A stretch of DNA of 64,000 bases from Salinivirgaceae bacterium (GTDB lineage: Bacteria > Bacteroidota > Bacteroidia > Bacteroidales > SZUA-534), in NCBI GenBank assembly GCA_017557785.1, contig JAFYYA010000084.1:23223-87222 (forward strand). The letters are read 5' to 3'. The translations under genes were made by a program, and so were the position numbers. Shown piece after piece: positions 37,004 through 46,233 of the stretch. Each line of letters starts with the position of its first letter. Position 1 is the stretch's first letter. The notes beneath the pieces were generated by a model. That model worked only from the letters and a program-made list of their open reading frames with translations. It had not been told where the DNA came from and made no database searches.

Positions 37004-38275
37004 TTATCCAAGGATGGCTTTTACACCCGGAAGAACTTTTCCTTCAATGGCTTCGAGCAGTGCGCCGCCGCCAGTTGAGATGTAAGAAACCTTGTCAGCC
37101 AAGCCGAATTTGTTGATGCAGGCAACCGAGTCACCACCGCCGATGAGCGAGAAGGCGCCTTCTTTGGTTGCGTCAGCAATGGCGTTGGCAATGGCTTTTG
37201 AGCCGGCAGTGAAATCGTCGCACTCAAACACGCCTGCAGGACCGTTCCACAGAATGGTCTTAGCGCCCTTGATGGCAGCAGCGAATTTCTTTTGGCTTTC
37301 CGGACCAGCGTCCAAACCTTCGAAACCATTCTCGATGGCGTTCGACGGGCAAACTTTAACTTGTGCGCCCGGTTTCAGCGACATTGTGTCGAAATCGAAA
37401 GCGTTGGTAACAACCGAGTCAGTGCCAAGTACCAAGTTCACGCCTTTCTCTTTGGCTTTCTTCATTACGTCGAGAGCAAGGTCGAGTTTGTCTTCCTCGC
37501 AGATTGAGTTGCCTACGTTGCCGCCTTGTGCTTTGGCGAAGGTGTAGGTCATACCGCCGCAAAGAATCAGGTTGTCAACCTTATCCATCAGGTTCTCGAT
37601 GATACCGATTTTAGTTGATACCTTGCTACCACCCATGATTGCGGTGAACGGACGTTTGATGTTGCTCAGAATGTTATCGACAGCCTGAACCTCTTTCTCC
37701 ATCAGCAGACCAAGCATCTTGCTGTTGGCGTCGAAGTAGTCGGCAATCACAGCGGTAGAAGCGTGTGAGCGGTGAGCTGTTCCGAAAGCGTCCATAACGT
37801 AAACGTCGGCGTATGAAGCCAGAGTTTTTGCAAACTCTTTCTGTTTGGCCTTCATCTCTTTCTTGGCGGCGTCGTAGTTCGGATCATCTTTCTCGATGCC
37901 TACAGGTTTGCCTTCTTCCTCAGGATAGAAGCGCAGGTTCTCGAGCAACAGAACGTCGCCCGGTTTCAGAGCTGCGGCTGCGTCGGCTGCCTTTGCGCAG
38001 TCAGGTGCGAACTTAACTGCAGTGCCAAGAGCGGCTGCAACTGCGTCGGTGATTTGGCCAAGCGAGAGTTTGGCAGATACTTTGCCTTTCGGCTTGCCCA
38101 TATGCGACATAATGATGAGTGAACCGCCGTCGGCCAGAATTTTCTTAAGTGTCGGCAGAGCACCGCGGATGCGGGTGTCGTCGGTGATTTTTCCGTTCTC
38201 GTCCAATGGAACATTAAAATCCACGCGGACGATTGCTTTCTTCCCTTTGAAGTTGAAATCGTTGATTTTAACCAT
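37004..38275 (-). CDS. pgk: Phosphoglycerate kinase
   Basis: This glycolytic kinase transfers phosphate between 1,3-bisphosphoglycerate and ADP. The length of 423 residues is normal for Bacteroidota. Visible marks are the substrate-binding start [14 protein letters not shown] with [12 protein letters not shown], the MSHMGKPKG loop, the [11 protein letters not shown] block, [10 protein letters not shown] and the C-terminal nucleotide loop ending [13 protein letters not shown]...STGGGALLE. It is a single gene. Upstream, a small GAACC/GGTTC hairpin near 38322-38336 could lie in its leader. Confidence 0.97.
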   Translation of the reverse strand: MVKINDFNFKGKKAIVRVDFNVPLDENGKITDDTRIRGALPTLKKILADGGSLIIMSHMGKPKGKVSAKLSLGQITDAVAAALGTAVKFAPDCAKAADAAAALKPGDVLLLENLRFYPEEEGKPVGIEKDDPNYDAAKKEMKAKQKEFAKTLASYADVYVMDAFGTAHRSHASTAVIADYFDANSKMLGLLMEKEVQAVDNILSNIKRPFTAIMGGSKVSTKIGIIENLMDKVDNLILCGGMTYTFAKAQGGNVGNSICEEDKLDLALDVMKKAKEKGVNLVLGTDSVVTNAFDFDTMSLKPGAQVKVCPSNAIENGFEGLDAGPESQKKFAAAIKGAKTILWNGPAGVFECDDFTAGSKAIANAIADATKEGAFSLIGGGDSVACINKFGLADKVSYISTGGGALLEAIEGKVLPGVKAILG

Positions 38276-38465
38276 TTTATTAAAATTTAAATGTTAGTGT
38301 TTCGCACAAATAACAAAAACTGAACCTTTTTGGTTCGGCGTGCGAATATAACATTTTTGATTGTCGGTTGCTGATTTTTGATTTGCAAATCAGTGTAACG
38401 CCTATAAGAAGGTTTTGTGTGATTGAAACCAATAGTTTTCCGCGCATCAGTTATTGCAATTTTTT

Positions 38466-38473
38466 TATATTTG
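38466..38473 (+). promoter_or_regulatory. -7 box TATATTTG for the 38500 gene
   Basis: A perfect TAnnTTTG 26 nt before the ATG at 38500. It supports that start rather than the open frame beginning at 38368. Confidence 0.5.
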
Positions 38474-38499
38474 CATCGTTCTCGAACAAAAAACATGCT

Positions 38500-39024
38500 A
38501 TGAATTTTATAAAAATATGCCTTTTGACGGCTTTTTTCACGGTGTCGATCAGCCTTAGTGCTGTTGCGCAAAGCGGTGATTATCAGTATTTGGTGACACT
38601 CAAACCCGATATGCAGCGCAAGGTGTTGGCCAACGAACTCTTTCTCTCGCCCGACGGCAAGCACATTATTGTGAACTACGGCAACAAGCCCACTTTCATT
38701 GCGGCTTATTCAACCGATGATTGGAAGCAGGTGGCACTTTTCCGTTTAAAAGATTGGGTCGATTTTTCAAGTGCTTATCTTGACACATCAAACCAGCAAT
38801 TTTACGTAAAGATTTCGCGCGTGTCGACTCAGTATCACAGGCTCGACATCAAGCAAGGCTCGCAGGACATTATTCCTTGTGACATCACGCCGCGTGGTTG
38901 TCCGCATATTGAGATGAAAATGGATGTGAAGTCGCTTTATACCAAAGACAAGCAATACTACATTTCTATCAACAAGCAGAACAAACGCGAAGTGAAAGTT
39001 TACAAGAAGCGTGATGACGAGTAG
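38500..39024 (+). CDS. Secreted protein of unknown function
   Basis: This 174-residue protein has a clear signal peptide (residues 1-23, core LLTAFFTVSISLSAV, ending AQS). I do not recognise a family. The mature part is beta-rich with hints of two propeller-like units: LFLSPDGKHIIVNYGNKPTF followed by AYSTDDWKQVALFRL resembles a WD/TolB-type blade (a 'pdGk' turn). It is too short for a whole propeller. It converges with the glycosylphosphotransferase gene, 2 nt apart, with no terminator in between. Confidence 0.55.
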   Translation: MNFIKICLLTAFFTVSISLSAVAQSGDYQYLVTLKPDMQRKVLANELFLSPDGKHIIVNYGNKPTFIAAYSTDDWKQVALFRLKDWVDFSSAYLDTSNQQFYVKISRVSTQYHRLDIKQGSQDIIPCDITPRGCPHIEMKMDVKSLYTKDKQYYISINKQNKREVKVYKKRDDE

Positions 39025-39026
39025 TA

Positions 39027-40451
39027 TTATTTTCCGCTGCCTTCGAGCACGGTTTTAATGGTGTAAATCAGGATTTTCATATCAAGGTAGAGCGACATGT
39101 TCTCAAGGTAGATGATGTCGTATTTGAGTCGGTCAACCATTTCATCGACATTTTCAGCGTAACCGTATTTCACTTGTCCCCAAGATGTTATGCCCGGACG
39201 GACTTTGAAAACCGTGTAGTAGTGGGGCGCTTTCTGCACAATCTGCTCAATGTAGAAGGCGCGCTCAGGCCGCGGACCAACAAGCGACATGTCGCCTTTC
39301 AGCACGTTGACAAACTGTGGCAGCTCGTCGAACCGCACTTTGCGGATAAATCGGCCTAAAGGTGTGATGCGTGGGTCATTGTCGCTCGACAGCGCCGGTC
39401 CGTACTTTTCGGCATCGACAATCATTGTGCGGAACTTAATGATATTGAACGGTTTACCATATCGTCCAATGCGTTCCTGAAGATAGAAAATCGGGCCTTT
39501 CGATGAGAGTTTGACACAAATGGCCAATATCAAATAAACCGGCAGAAGCAGGCAAATGGCTATGAATGATATTGTTACGTCGATCATCCGTTTGATGTTG
39601 GCTTGCCATGCCGGCATGGTGTCGTGCGACAGTTCGATGAGCGGCACGCCGAAAATCGATGACATGCGCACGTTACCAGAGATGATGTCGAGAATGTCGG
39701 GCACGGCGCGGATTTCCACAGGTGTCGATTTTACCTTTATGATGATTTCTTGCAGTTTCGGTTTTTCTTCGGGCTCAACAGCGATAATCACTTCTTCAAT
39801 CCGGTTGGTGTTGATGGCTTCAATCAGGTTGTCGATGGTGCCCATGCATGGGATTCGGCTTGCTAGTTCGGGGCTGTGGCTGCCGTTGATGTCGATGTAG
39901 CCCACAAAGTGCTCGCCTGCCGATTTTGGTTTGCCGGTGATGTCGTTGTAGAGTTTTAATGCCTGTTCACCGCACCCGATAATGAGAGTGGCAAAGCCAA
40001 TCTCGCGGTTTTGGATCTGTTTGGCGGTGGCATTGGTGTGCAGCAGCCTGAAGGTGTAGGTAAGCCAAAAGTGAACACCGAGCAGGTATAGAAACGATTT
40101 GTAGTAATTGCGGTATGTTACAATGTCATCGTCGAGAATCAGAACGAAAAAGATGATAACAACACCCAAAAGACTCATAAATACTGTGCTGCCAAACTCT
40201 TTCAAACGCGATTTGTGGTAGATGTTGTCATATTCGCCGGCAATGTAGTAGAGCAGAATCCAGAAGATGGGGATGACGATGATGCCGAAAATCAACGTGG
40301 GCTCGCCAGACAACAATATGTCGAGGTTTGTGATGTCGGCAAGCACAAGTTTCTTTCGGAATATGAAGAACAGCACCCATGCGCACAATGCAGCCAAATA
40401 GTCTGACGACAAGTATTTGGCAACTTGTAAACGTGGTCGTTTCTCTTTCAT
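39027..40451 (-). CDS. Exopolysaccharide polyprenyl glycosylphosphotransferase
   Basis: This 474-residue enzyme is of the WbaP/WcaJ type, which starts exopolysaccharide or O-unit synthesis by placing a sugar phosphate on undecaprenyl phosphate. Four TM segments (about 15-130) are followed by a Rossmann-like CoA-binding-like domain (about 150-270), a fifth hydrophobic segment (about 293-315) and the catalytic Bac_transf domain. That domain shows KLSSKGPIFYLQERIG, FNIIKFRTM, the RFIRKVRFDELPQ acidic site and the GDMSLVGPRPE block. The initiating sugar cannot be told. It stands apart from any large polysaccharide cluster within the window. Confidence 0.9.
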   Translation of the reverse strand: MKEKRPRLQVAKYLSSDYLAALCAWVLFFIFRKKLVLADITNLDILLSGEPTLIFGIIVIPIFWILLYYIAGEYDNIYHKSRLKEFGSTVFMSLLGVVIIFFVLILDDDIVTYRNYYKSFLYLLGVHFWLTYTFRLLHTNATAKQIQNREIGFATLIIGCGEQALKLYNDITGKPKSAGEHFVGYIDINGSHSPELASRIPCMGTIDNLIEAINTNRIEEVIIAVEPEEKPKLQEIIIKVKSTPVEIRAVPDILDIISGNVRMSSIFGVPLIELSHDTMPAWQANIKRMIDVTISFIAICLLLPVYLILAICVKLSSKGPIFYLQERIGRYGKPFNIIKFRTMIVDAEKYGPALSSDNDPRITPLGRFIRKVRFDELPQFVNVLKGDMSLVGPRPERAFYIEQIVQKAPHYYTVFKVRPGITSWGQVKYGYAENVDEMVDRLKYDIIYLENMSLYLDMKILIYTIKTVLEGSGK

Positions 40452-40637
40452 TATCAGTCCGTTGTTAGTTGCTATTAAGATGGCCGTCTACCTGCGGGCC
40501 ATTCTAATTAAAACGCTGCAAGATACGTTTATGTTGCAGCGAAATGTCAAAAATTTTGGTAATGCAGCAGTTTTTTTTACATGCCTATTAGGCATACGGT
40601 ATTATATGGCTAAAAGACAGTGAGTTGTCGGATTCTG

Positions 40638-41537
40638 TCAGAATACGTTGAAATTGATTCGCATTTTTTCGTTGATTCGTTGGCAGGCGAGCTGTGCGCG
40701 AATTTCGTTTTCAAGGCTGTTGTGCGGCTCGCTGCCGTTCATCAGACAGCAGCGGAAGGTGTCGAGCTGCATGGCCAGTTTTGAGTGTACATCGGGTGCA
40801 ATGGTCAGATGCTCAACTGAATCGGGTTCGTCACTGTTGATGATCATAATCTGGTTGCCGTTCATGTCGGCTTCAACAATGCTGTTGTAGTTGATGGCCT
40901 TTATGGTGTGAGAAGGCGTGCTGCCATAGCGGTTGATGCTGATGTTGCCCACTGCACCGTTGTCGAAATCGAGTCGGACTCGTATCGAGTCGGGCACGCG
41001 GCTGAAACTTGAGTAGACGTTGACTGCCACACGGTGCACACTTGTTCGCATCAGAGCCAGTATCAGACTCAACTCGGTACGAGCAAGCGATACAAGGTTT
41101 GTGTTGGCGTCTTTTGTGATGTGGCATTCAACATCGAGCGGACGACCGCATATCTGCTGTAGCGTTCTGAACATTCCACTGCCGATAAACGGATGTCCGA
41201 TGTGCAGGGTGCTGCTGGCTTCATCGCGAAGGGTGAGCAGTTCGTTGAGTTCTGCGGTTTGATAATTGTGCACTCCGGCAACAAAGACATTGAGTGAGTG
41301 GCGGATGGTTTCGCACACTAGTGGGTGGTACAGATTGTCGTCGATGCTGAAAATTACGGTGTCGCACTCGCAGCAAAGATCGCCCAGCGACTGAAACACA
41401 CGGAATGTAGCCTGCCGCGGCTTGTCGATGAGCAGGCTCGGGTCGTAGATGCCTTTGAAACTGAATTCCGATAGTTCGCTCATTGCGTTGATGAACGGTG
41501 CCGCATTTTTCAGTCCTACAATTCCTGTGTTCAGCAT
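40638..41537 (-). CDS. Gfo/Idh/MocA-like oxidoreductase homologue
   Basis: This 299-residue protein has the two-domain outline of Gfo/Idh/MocA proteins: an N-terminal Rossmann-like part starting NTGIVGLKNAAPFI, and a C-terminal alpha/beta part with the SVHRVAVNVYSSF and VRLDFDNGAVGNISINRYG strands. The glycine-rich NAD(P) loop (usually GxGxxG) is reduced to GIVGL, and no clear EKP catalytic motif is seen. It may therefore be a non-catalytic relative. A -7 box TAGATTTG lies 18 nt upstream. The substrate is unknown. Confidence 0.6.
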   Translation of the reverse strand: MLNTGIVGLKNAAPFINAMSELSEFSFKGIYDPSLLIDKPRQATFRVFQSLGDLCCECDTVIFSIDDNLYHPLVCETIRHSLNVFVAGVHNYQTAELNELLTLRDEASSTLHIGHPFIGSGMFRTLQQICGRPLDVECHITKDANTNLVSLARTELSLILALMRTSVHRVAVNVYSSFSRVPDSIRVRLDFDNGAVGNISINRYGSTPSHTIKAINYNSIVEADMNGNQIMIINSDEPDSVEHLTIAPDVHSKLAMQLDTFRCCLMNGSEPHNSLENEIRAQLACQRINEKMRINFNVF

Positions 41538-41554
41538 TTCAAGAATGATTTACG

Positions 41555-41562
41555 CAAATCTA
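41555..41562 (-). promoter_or_regulatory. -7 box TAGATTTG for the oxidoreductase-like gene
   Basis: A perfect TAnnTTTG on the minus strand, 17 nt before the ATG at 41537. Confidence 0.45.
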
Positions 41563-41624
41563 AACCTAAAAGGCGCGCTGCGGATGACGGAAAATGTTTG
41601 TTATCAACGCTGCAGTGTTAATAT

Positions 41625-41888
41625 TCAGCGCGTTTTGCGGGCTTTGTGTTTGTACCAGTGGCGTGGCGGAACGGGGTCGTAGCCGTGCCCGCCCCATGGG
41701 TTGCATCTTGCTATGCGTCTGAATGTTAGCCACAATCCGATTATGGGGCCGTGCACTTTCAGCGCTTCGATGGCGTAAGCAGAGCAGGTGGGGGTAAAGC
41801 GGCAACTGTTGGGCAGCAGTGGTGAAATGATGAGCTGGTAAAGTCGCACCGGCACAATCAGCATAAAGGTGAACAGTCGTCGTATCAT
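41625..41888 (-). CDS. yidD: Membrane protein insertion efficiency factor YidD
   Basis: This small (87 aa) YidD protein helps YidC-dependent insertion at the inner membrane. The family core is complete: [30 protein letters not shown], and [17 protein letters not shown]. The start at 41888 (MIRRLFTFM) gives the usual length; the longer frame to 41975 would overlap the promoter of the divergent porZ gene. Confidence 0.93.
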   Translation of the reverse strand: MIRRLFTFMLIVPVRLYQLIISPLLPNSCRFTPTCSAYAIEALKVHGPIIGLWLTFRRIARCNPWGGHGYDPVPPRHWYKHKARKTR

Positions 41889-41976
41889 AATCCGAATTGT
41901 TACGGGCGTAAAAATAACACAAACGCAAACAGAAAAACACAAACACCTAAATCTACACCCAACACCATTTTTCAAT

Positions 41977-41984
41977 TATATTTG
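41977..41984 (+). promoter_or_regulatory. -7 box TATATTTG for porZ
   Basis: A perfect TAnnTTTG ending 10 nt before the ATG at 41995, so the transcript would be nearly leaderless from that start, or have a leader of about 15 nt from the second ATG at 42007. Confidence 0.5.
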
Positions 41985-41994
41985 CGACAATTGT

Positions 41995-44271
41995 ATGAAA
42001 ACCAAAATGACAAAATATCTGATTGCGGCAGTCTTTGTGCTGGCGGTCTTTGCGGGGCACGGGCAGATTGTTGATGAATCGTGGCGCGACCATCTGAGTT
42101 ACAGCAATGGCAAGGCTTTGGCTGTTACAAAGTCGGCTGTTTACTGCGCCACTGACATCGGTCTGTACTGCTACGATAAGGATGATGGCAGTATCCGCCG
42201 CCTGACCACCATCAACGGCTTGTCAGACATGGGTATCGGCAGTATCGCTTATAGCGAAGCAAATCACATTCTTGTAGTTGGTTATTCGAACGGCAACATC
42301 GATCTTATTGATGATAACGGTCGCATTTATAATATGTCGGGACTGAAAGACAAGAACATAGTGATGCCTAAAAACATTAACCAAATCAGTTTCGGTGGTT
42401 CGCGGGCTTATCTGTCATGCGATTTCGGATTGACTACCATTGATATGAAACGTCGGGAATTTGTTGATACCTATATTCTGCGATTAGATGCAAAACAGGT
42501 AAAAATCAATTGCTCAGCGGTGTTAGGCGATTATCTATATGCTTTTTCCGATGACGGCCTGATGCGCGGCCGGCTCGACAATCAGTTCCTGACTGATATG
42601 AAGAACTGGGAATATCTAAGCATCGACGGCCGTCCGCTCAGAGCTGTAACGGGTTGTGTTTTCAATGGTAAACTATATGTAGGAGAGCGGTATTCTGATT
42701 GGGATGGCAGCCGTCTCACAGCTTTTGACGGCCAGAATTGGACAATGATTGCTGATTCGATGCCACTAGTCAATGCCATCACCAGTCGTGATAATAAGCT
42801 TATAGTGTGTACCAATCTTGATGTGACTGCCTACGACACCAATCTTCGAGTAAGCAGAAGTTGGAAAACTGTTGGAGCAACAATGGGGTCCATTGACGGC
42901 CAGGACATTTGGTATTCTCATTCAGCGTACGGGCTCGGACGCACAAACAAAGATACTTATATGGCTGTTTTGCCTGCAGGACCACCGAATAATAAGTTTT
43001 ACAGCGTATGCTATAATGCCGGTAATATTCTTGTGGCTCCAGGCGGAATCAAACCACCAAGCGCCAATTTGTACCGCCCAGCCGATATTTACTGCTACGA
43101 CGGCACTAATTGGACTGGCATTGACAAAAACTTATACCCCGGTTTAGCCAAGTGCAGTGACGTTGTAAGCTTCGCAACATGCGGCAATCCAGACTATTAT
43201 GTTGCCGCTGCCTGGCGATACGGATTGTTGGAATACCGTAACGGAGAATACAGTTTTATCAATTCTGTTAACACTGACAGTGCGTTTAACGATTGTGTTA
43301 CCAGTTGTGCTTTCGACAGCCGTGGCAATCTTTGGGTAGCCAGTATGTTGACACAGGACCCTTTGGCCGTACGTACCGTTGATGGTAAGTGGTACAAGCA
43401 TCACTATGGTAGTAATATGGCAGGACAGGCCACAGGGAAAATTTTTTGTACTCGCAACGATGATTTGTGGCTTGTACAACCGCACGGTTCGCGAATCCTT
43501 GTCTGGAATTCGAACGGAACACCAGAAACCGCTGCTGATGACAATTATGAGTGCTTCGTCCCGAGCAATGAGAGCGGTAGTTTGCTTAATTCGAACATCA
43601 ATGATATTGCTCAGGACCGCAACGGTTCTGTTTGGATTGCTTCGGACGAAGGTGTATATGTTTATGACCACCCTGAATATATTTTGCAAGGGAAAACCTA
43701 TTATGGACGCCGGCCACAGATGATTGAAGAAGGCTACTATCAGTCGTTGCTGATTACCGAGGTGGTGAACACCATTGCCATCGACGGCGGCAACCGTAAA
43801 TGGTTCGGCACTGAGAGTGGAGGAATTTTTGTCATCTCACCTGATGGCACTGAGCAATACGCCGCTTACAACACCGGCAACTCGCCGCTGTTCTCGAATA
43901 ATGTTCTCTCGCTTGCAATTGACGACGATCACGGCATACTTTATATTGTAACTGACCGTGGATTGCAGTCGGCAGTTATCTCGTCGACCAAACCCGATGC
44001 CGGAATGAGCAGTGTTTACGCCGCGCCCAATCCCGTGCCGGCCGATTATTTCAACGATGTGGCCATTCACGGTCTGGCCGATGAAACAGTGGTCAGAATC
44101 ACCGACTTGCGCGGAAATCTGGTTCACGAGACGATGAGCAACGGCGGCGGCGCGCTCTGGAATCTTTGCAACCGCGACGGACGCCGTGTCGAGACGGGTA
44201 TCTACCTGATTCAGTGCACCACAACCGACGGCGTGACGCGCAATGTCGGCAAAATCCACGTCGTCAAATAG
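41995..44271 (+). CDS. porZ: PorZ-like T9SS surface attachment protein
   Basis: This 758-residue exported protein has the PorZ architecture. A signal peptide (about 1-25, core YLIAAVFVLAVFAGHGQ) precedes two beta-propeller domains built of 'two-component regulator propeller' blades (repeats such as GLYCYDKDDGSIRRLTTING, NGNIDLIDDNGRIYNMSGL, RNGSVWIASDEGVYVYD, NRKWFGTESGGIFVI) and a C-terminal T9SS-type domain ending GKIHVVK. In Porphyromonas PorZ is part of the attachment complex that presents A-LPS to the sortase PorU. The same role here is expected. It supports an active type IX system, which the giant protein upstream would need. recO follows after 9 nt. Confidence 0.8.
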   Translation: MKTKMTKYLIAAVFVLAVFAGHGQIVDESWRDHLSYSNGKALAVTKSAVYCATDIGLYCYDKDDGSIRRLTTINGLSDMGIGSIAYSEANHILVVGYSNGNIDLIDDNGRIYNMSGLKDKNIVMPKNINQISFGGSRAYLSCDFGLTTIDMKRREFVDTYILRLDAKQVKINCSAVLGDYLYAFSDDGLMRGRLDNQFLTDMKNWEYLSIDGRPLRAVTGCVFNGKLYVGERYSDWDGSRLTAFDGQNWTMIADSMPLVNAITSRDNKLIVCTNLDVTAYDTNLRVSRSWKTVGATMGSIDGQDIWYSHSAYGLGRTNKDTYMAVLPAGPPNNKFYSVCYNAGNILVAPGGIKPPSANLYRPADIYCYDGTNWTGIDKNLYPGLAKCSDVVSFATCGNPDYYVAAAWRYGLLEYRNGEYSFINSVNTDSAFNDCVTSCAFDSRGNLWVASMLTQDPLAVRTVDGKWYKHHYGSNMAGQATGKIFCTRNDDLWLVQPHGSRILVWNSNGTPETAADDNYECFVPSNESGSLLNSNINDIAQDRNGSVWIASDEGVYVYDHPEYILQGKTYYGRRPQMIEEGYYQSLLITEVVNTIAIDGGNRKWFGTESGGIFVISPDGTEQYAAYNTGNSPLFSNNVLSLAIDDDHGILYIVTDRGLQSAVISSTKPDAGMSSVYAAPNPVPADYFNDVAIHGLADETVVRITDLRGNLVHETMSNGGGALWNLCNRDGRRVETGIYLIQCTTTDGVTRNVGKIHVVK

Positions 44272-44280
44272 CCGCGTCCG

Positions 44281-45003
44281 ATGCTCTGTACCGACCGCAT
44301 AATCGTCTTGAGCCACACGCGTTTCAGCGATTCATCGATAATCGTTCGCGCGCTTTCGCGACAGCACGGCCGCGTGTCGCTGATGGTGTACGGCTTTGGC
44401 GGCAAAAGCAGGTCGAAGTTGGGCGCGTTCCACCCGATGGCGCTGCTCGATGTGGTCTATTCCTACAAGCCCGACCGCGACATTCAGAAACTGACCGAAT
44501 ACCGCCCCGCGCCGAATCTGGTGAGTTGCACCGCCGACCTTCGCAAGAGCACCCTGCTGATGTTTATGGCCGAAGTGGTGGGCAAGAGCATCCGCGAAGA
44601 AGCCGAAGACGATGCGCAGTTTGAGTTCATCGACGCGTCGGTGCAGATTCTTGAGCAGATGCAGGCTGGGCTGCAGTTCTTTCATCTGGCTTTTATGGTG
44701 AAGTTGAGCCGCATCATCGGCTTTTTCCCGAACATCGACGCAAGTCACCCGTTTTTCGACCTAGAACAGGGCCACAGCATCGCCGTCAGGCCAGTCCACC
44801 GCCATTTTGTCGATGCCGATATGTTCCGCCGCATAGTCTTTTTTGCCGATTGCCCCTATGAGAATTTGCGTGATGTGCAGATGTCGAAAGCCGACCGCGA
44901 TTTTATGCTCGAGACCGTGCTGCAGTGGTACCAGTTCCGCATCCCCACAATGAAGGAAGTGAATTCGTACGAGATTCTGCACGAAGTGTTTGCGGAAGGG
45001 TAG
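44281..45003 (+). CDS. recO: DNA repair protein RecO
   Basis: RecO (240 aa) loads RecA with RecR during RecF-pathway repair. It shows the N-terminal OB fold (DRIIVLSHTRFSDSSIIVRALS, then the GRVSLMVYGFGGKSR block) and the helical C-terminal part. The four zinc cysteines of some RecO proteins are not present, which is usual in Bacteroidota. It starts 9 nt after porZ and is probably co-transcribed. Confidence 0.9.
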   Translation: MLCTDRIIVLSHTRFSDSSIIVRALSRQHGRVSLMVYGFGGKSRSKLGAFHPMALLDVVYSYKPDRDIQKLTEYRPAPNLVSCTADLRKSTLLMFMAEVVGKSIREEAEDDAQFEFIDASVQILEQMQAGLQFFHLAFMVKLSRIIGFFPNIDASHPFFDLEQGHSIAVRPVHRHFVDADMFRRIVFFADCPYENLRDVQMSKADRDFMLETVLQWYQFRIPTMKEVNSYEILHEVFAEG

Positions 45004-45055
45004 AGTTGGTATTGGGTGCTCGGGTGTGGCAACTTGCGAAAAACTTCTATTACAG

Positions 45056-45090
45056 CCGTCCGTAGTCTGAAGTCCGTAGTCCGAAGTCTA
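45056..45090. repeat. Short quasi-periodic intergenic word repeat (GTAGTC type)
   Basis: The words CGTAGTCTGAAGTC and CGTAGTCCGAAGTC follow each other between recO and manA. An inverse relative (ACTAAAGACTACGGAC) occurs at 46155-46182 on the other side of manA. They are non-coding and their function is unknown. Confidence 0.5.
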
Positions 45091-46086
45091 AATATAAATC
45101 TCAAGCAGGCGCGATTCGCCGTCGAGCGGTGTGAGTTCAATCTCTTTCATTTCGGCTGGGATGAGCACGGTTTCGCCTTTTGCAATCTCAACTGGTTGCT
45201 CAAGTCCTGGCGAACTGATGAGCGTCTTCCCTTCAACGGCCATATACACCACAAACGAGTCCAGACGGCCGTAATCAATATCGATATGCTTCGCGAAATT
45301 GAGAATGTTGACCGTGAAATACTGGCATTTGGCAATGTTTGTGCTGTTGTCTTGCGGCATCGTGTACGGCGTGCGGTATTCCTTGCTGTAGGTGTAGTCG
45401 ATGGCATCCACAGCCCAATCGGTGTGCATCTCGCGTGATTTGCCGTTGGCGTCAACGCGGTCCCAGTCGTAGATCCGGTAGGTGATGTCGGAAGCTTGTT
45501 GTACTTCGGCCAGCAGAATGTTCGGACCGATGGAGTGAATGCGGCCCGCAGGGATGAAGAAAACATCGCCGGGCTTTGCGTTTTCCCAGTTCAACACATC
45601 GCGCAACGTACCGTTTTTGAAGTGCTCAAGATATTTCTGCTTATCCATCGGGCGGTTGAATCCCGCAATCAGTTTTGCATCAGGTTCTGATTCAACAATA
45701 TACCACATTTCAGTCTTACCCGAAGCGTTGTGGCGGCTTCGCGCCAGTTCGTTGTTCGGGTGCACCTGGATTGAAAGGTTGTCGCTGGCTTCGATGAACT
45801 TAAAAAGCAACGGAAATTCAGTCCCGAACTTCGAAAAAACGGCATCGCCTACAAGGTCGCCCATATAAATTTCGATGAGTTCGTCGATGGTGTTGCCCGC
45901 CAGAAAACCGTTGGCCACAACCGAAAGGTCGCCTTCGAGCCCCGACAGTTCCCAACTCTCGCCGATTTTCTGCATCGAGCCTTGGGGTTTGTTCAGCACT
46001 GTCGATAGTTTGTTGCCGCCCCAAATCTTCTCTTTCAGTATCGGTTCGAATTTCAGCGGATATAGTGTGTTCATCTTGTCAGTCAT
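45088..46086 (-). CDS. manA: Mannose-6-phosphate isomerase (type I)
   Basis: This cupin-fold zinc enzyme interconverts mannose-6-P and fructose-6-P for GDP-mannose and glycan synthesis. Its 332 residues show LKFEPILKEKIWGG at the start, the metal-site QVHPNNELA block with KTEMWYIV, and the IPAGRIHSIG motif near residue 180. An in-frame ATG at 46074 (MNTLYPLKF) is an equally good start. A TACTTTTG box at 46100-46107 lies just upstream. Confidence 0.93.
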   Translation of the reverse strand: MTDKMNTLYPLKFEPILKEKIWGGNKLSTVLNKPQGSMQKIGESWELSGLEGDLSVVANGFLAGNTIDELIEIYMGDLVGDAVFSKFGTEFPLLFKFIEASDNLSIQVHPNNELARSRHNASGKTEMWYIVESEPDAKLIAGFNRPMDKQKYLEHFKNGTLRDVLNWENAKPGDVFFIPAGRIHSIGPNILLAEVQQASDITYRIYDWDRVDANGKSREMHTDWAVDAIDYTYSKEYRTPYTMPQDNSTNIAKCQYFTVNILNFAKHIDIDYGRLDSFVVYMAVEGKTLISSPGLEQPVEIAKGETVLIPAEMKEIELTPLDGESRLLEIYI

Positions 46087-46233
46087 TTTTACAAGTCTGC
46101 AAAAGTACCCAAATTTTGATTAAGTGTATCACTAAAGTTGAGAAGGTGTTTTTGGACTAAAGACTACGGACAACAGACACCAGAAAAAGGTTGTAAATGA
46201 TATGTATGAAAGATATTTTGCATCTTTTTGTAA

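Noticed and set aside
40452-40637. Gene or RNA between the glycosylphosphotransferase and the oxidoreductase-like gene
   Set aside because: Only a short open frame without a recognisable start signal or domain; no structured RNA recognised. A near -7 box (TATCTTGC) on the minus strand may serve the glycosylphosphotransferase gene.
46203-46233. Possible terminator after the GT2 gene (AAAGAT/ATCTTT hairpin)
   Set aside because: The stem is short and A+T-rich and no clear T run follows on the minus strand.
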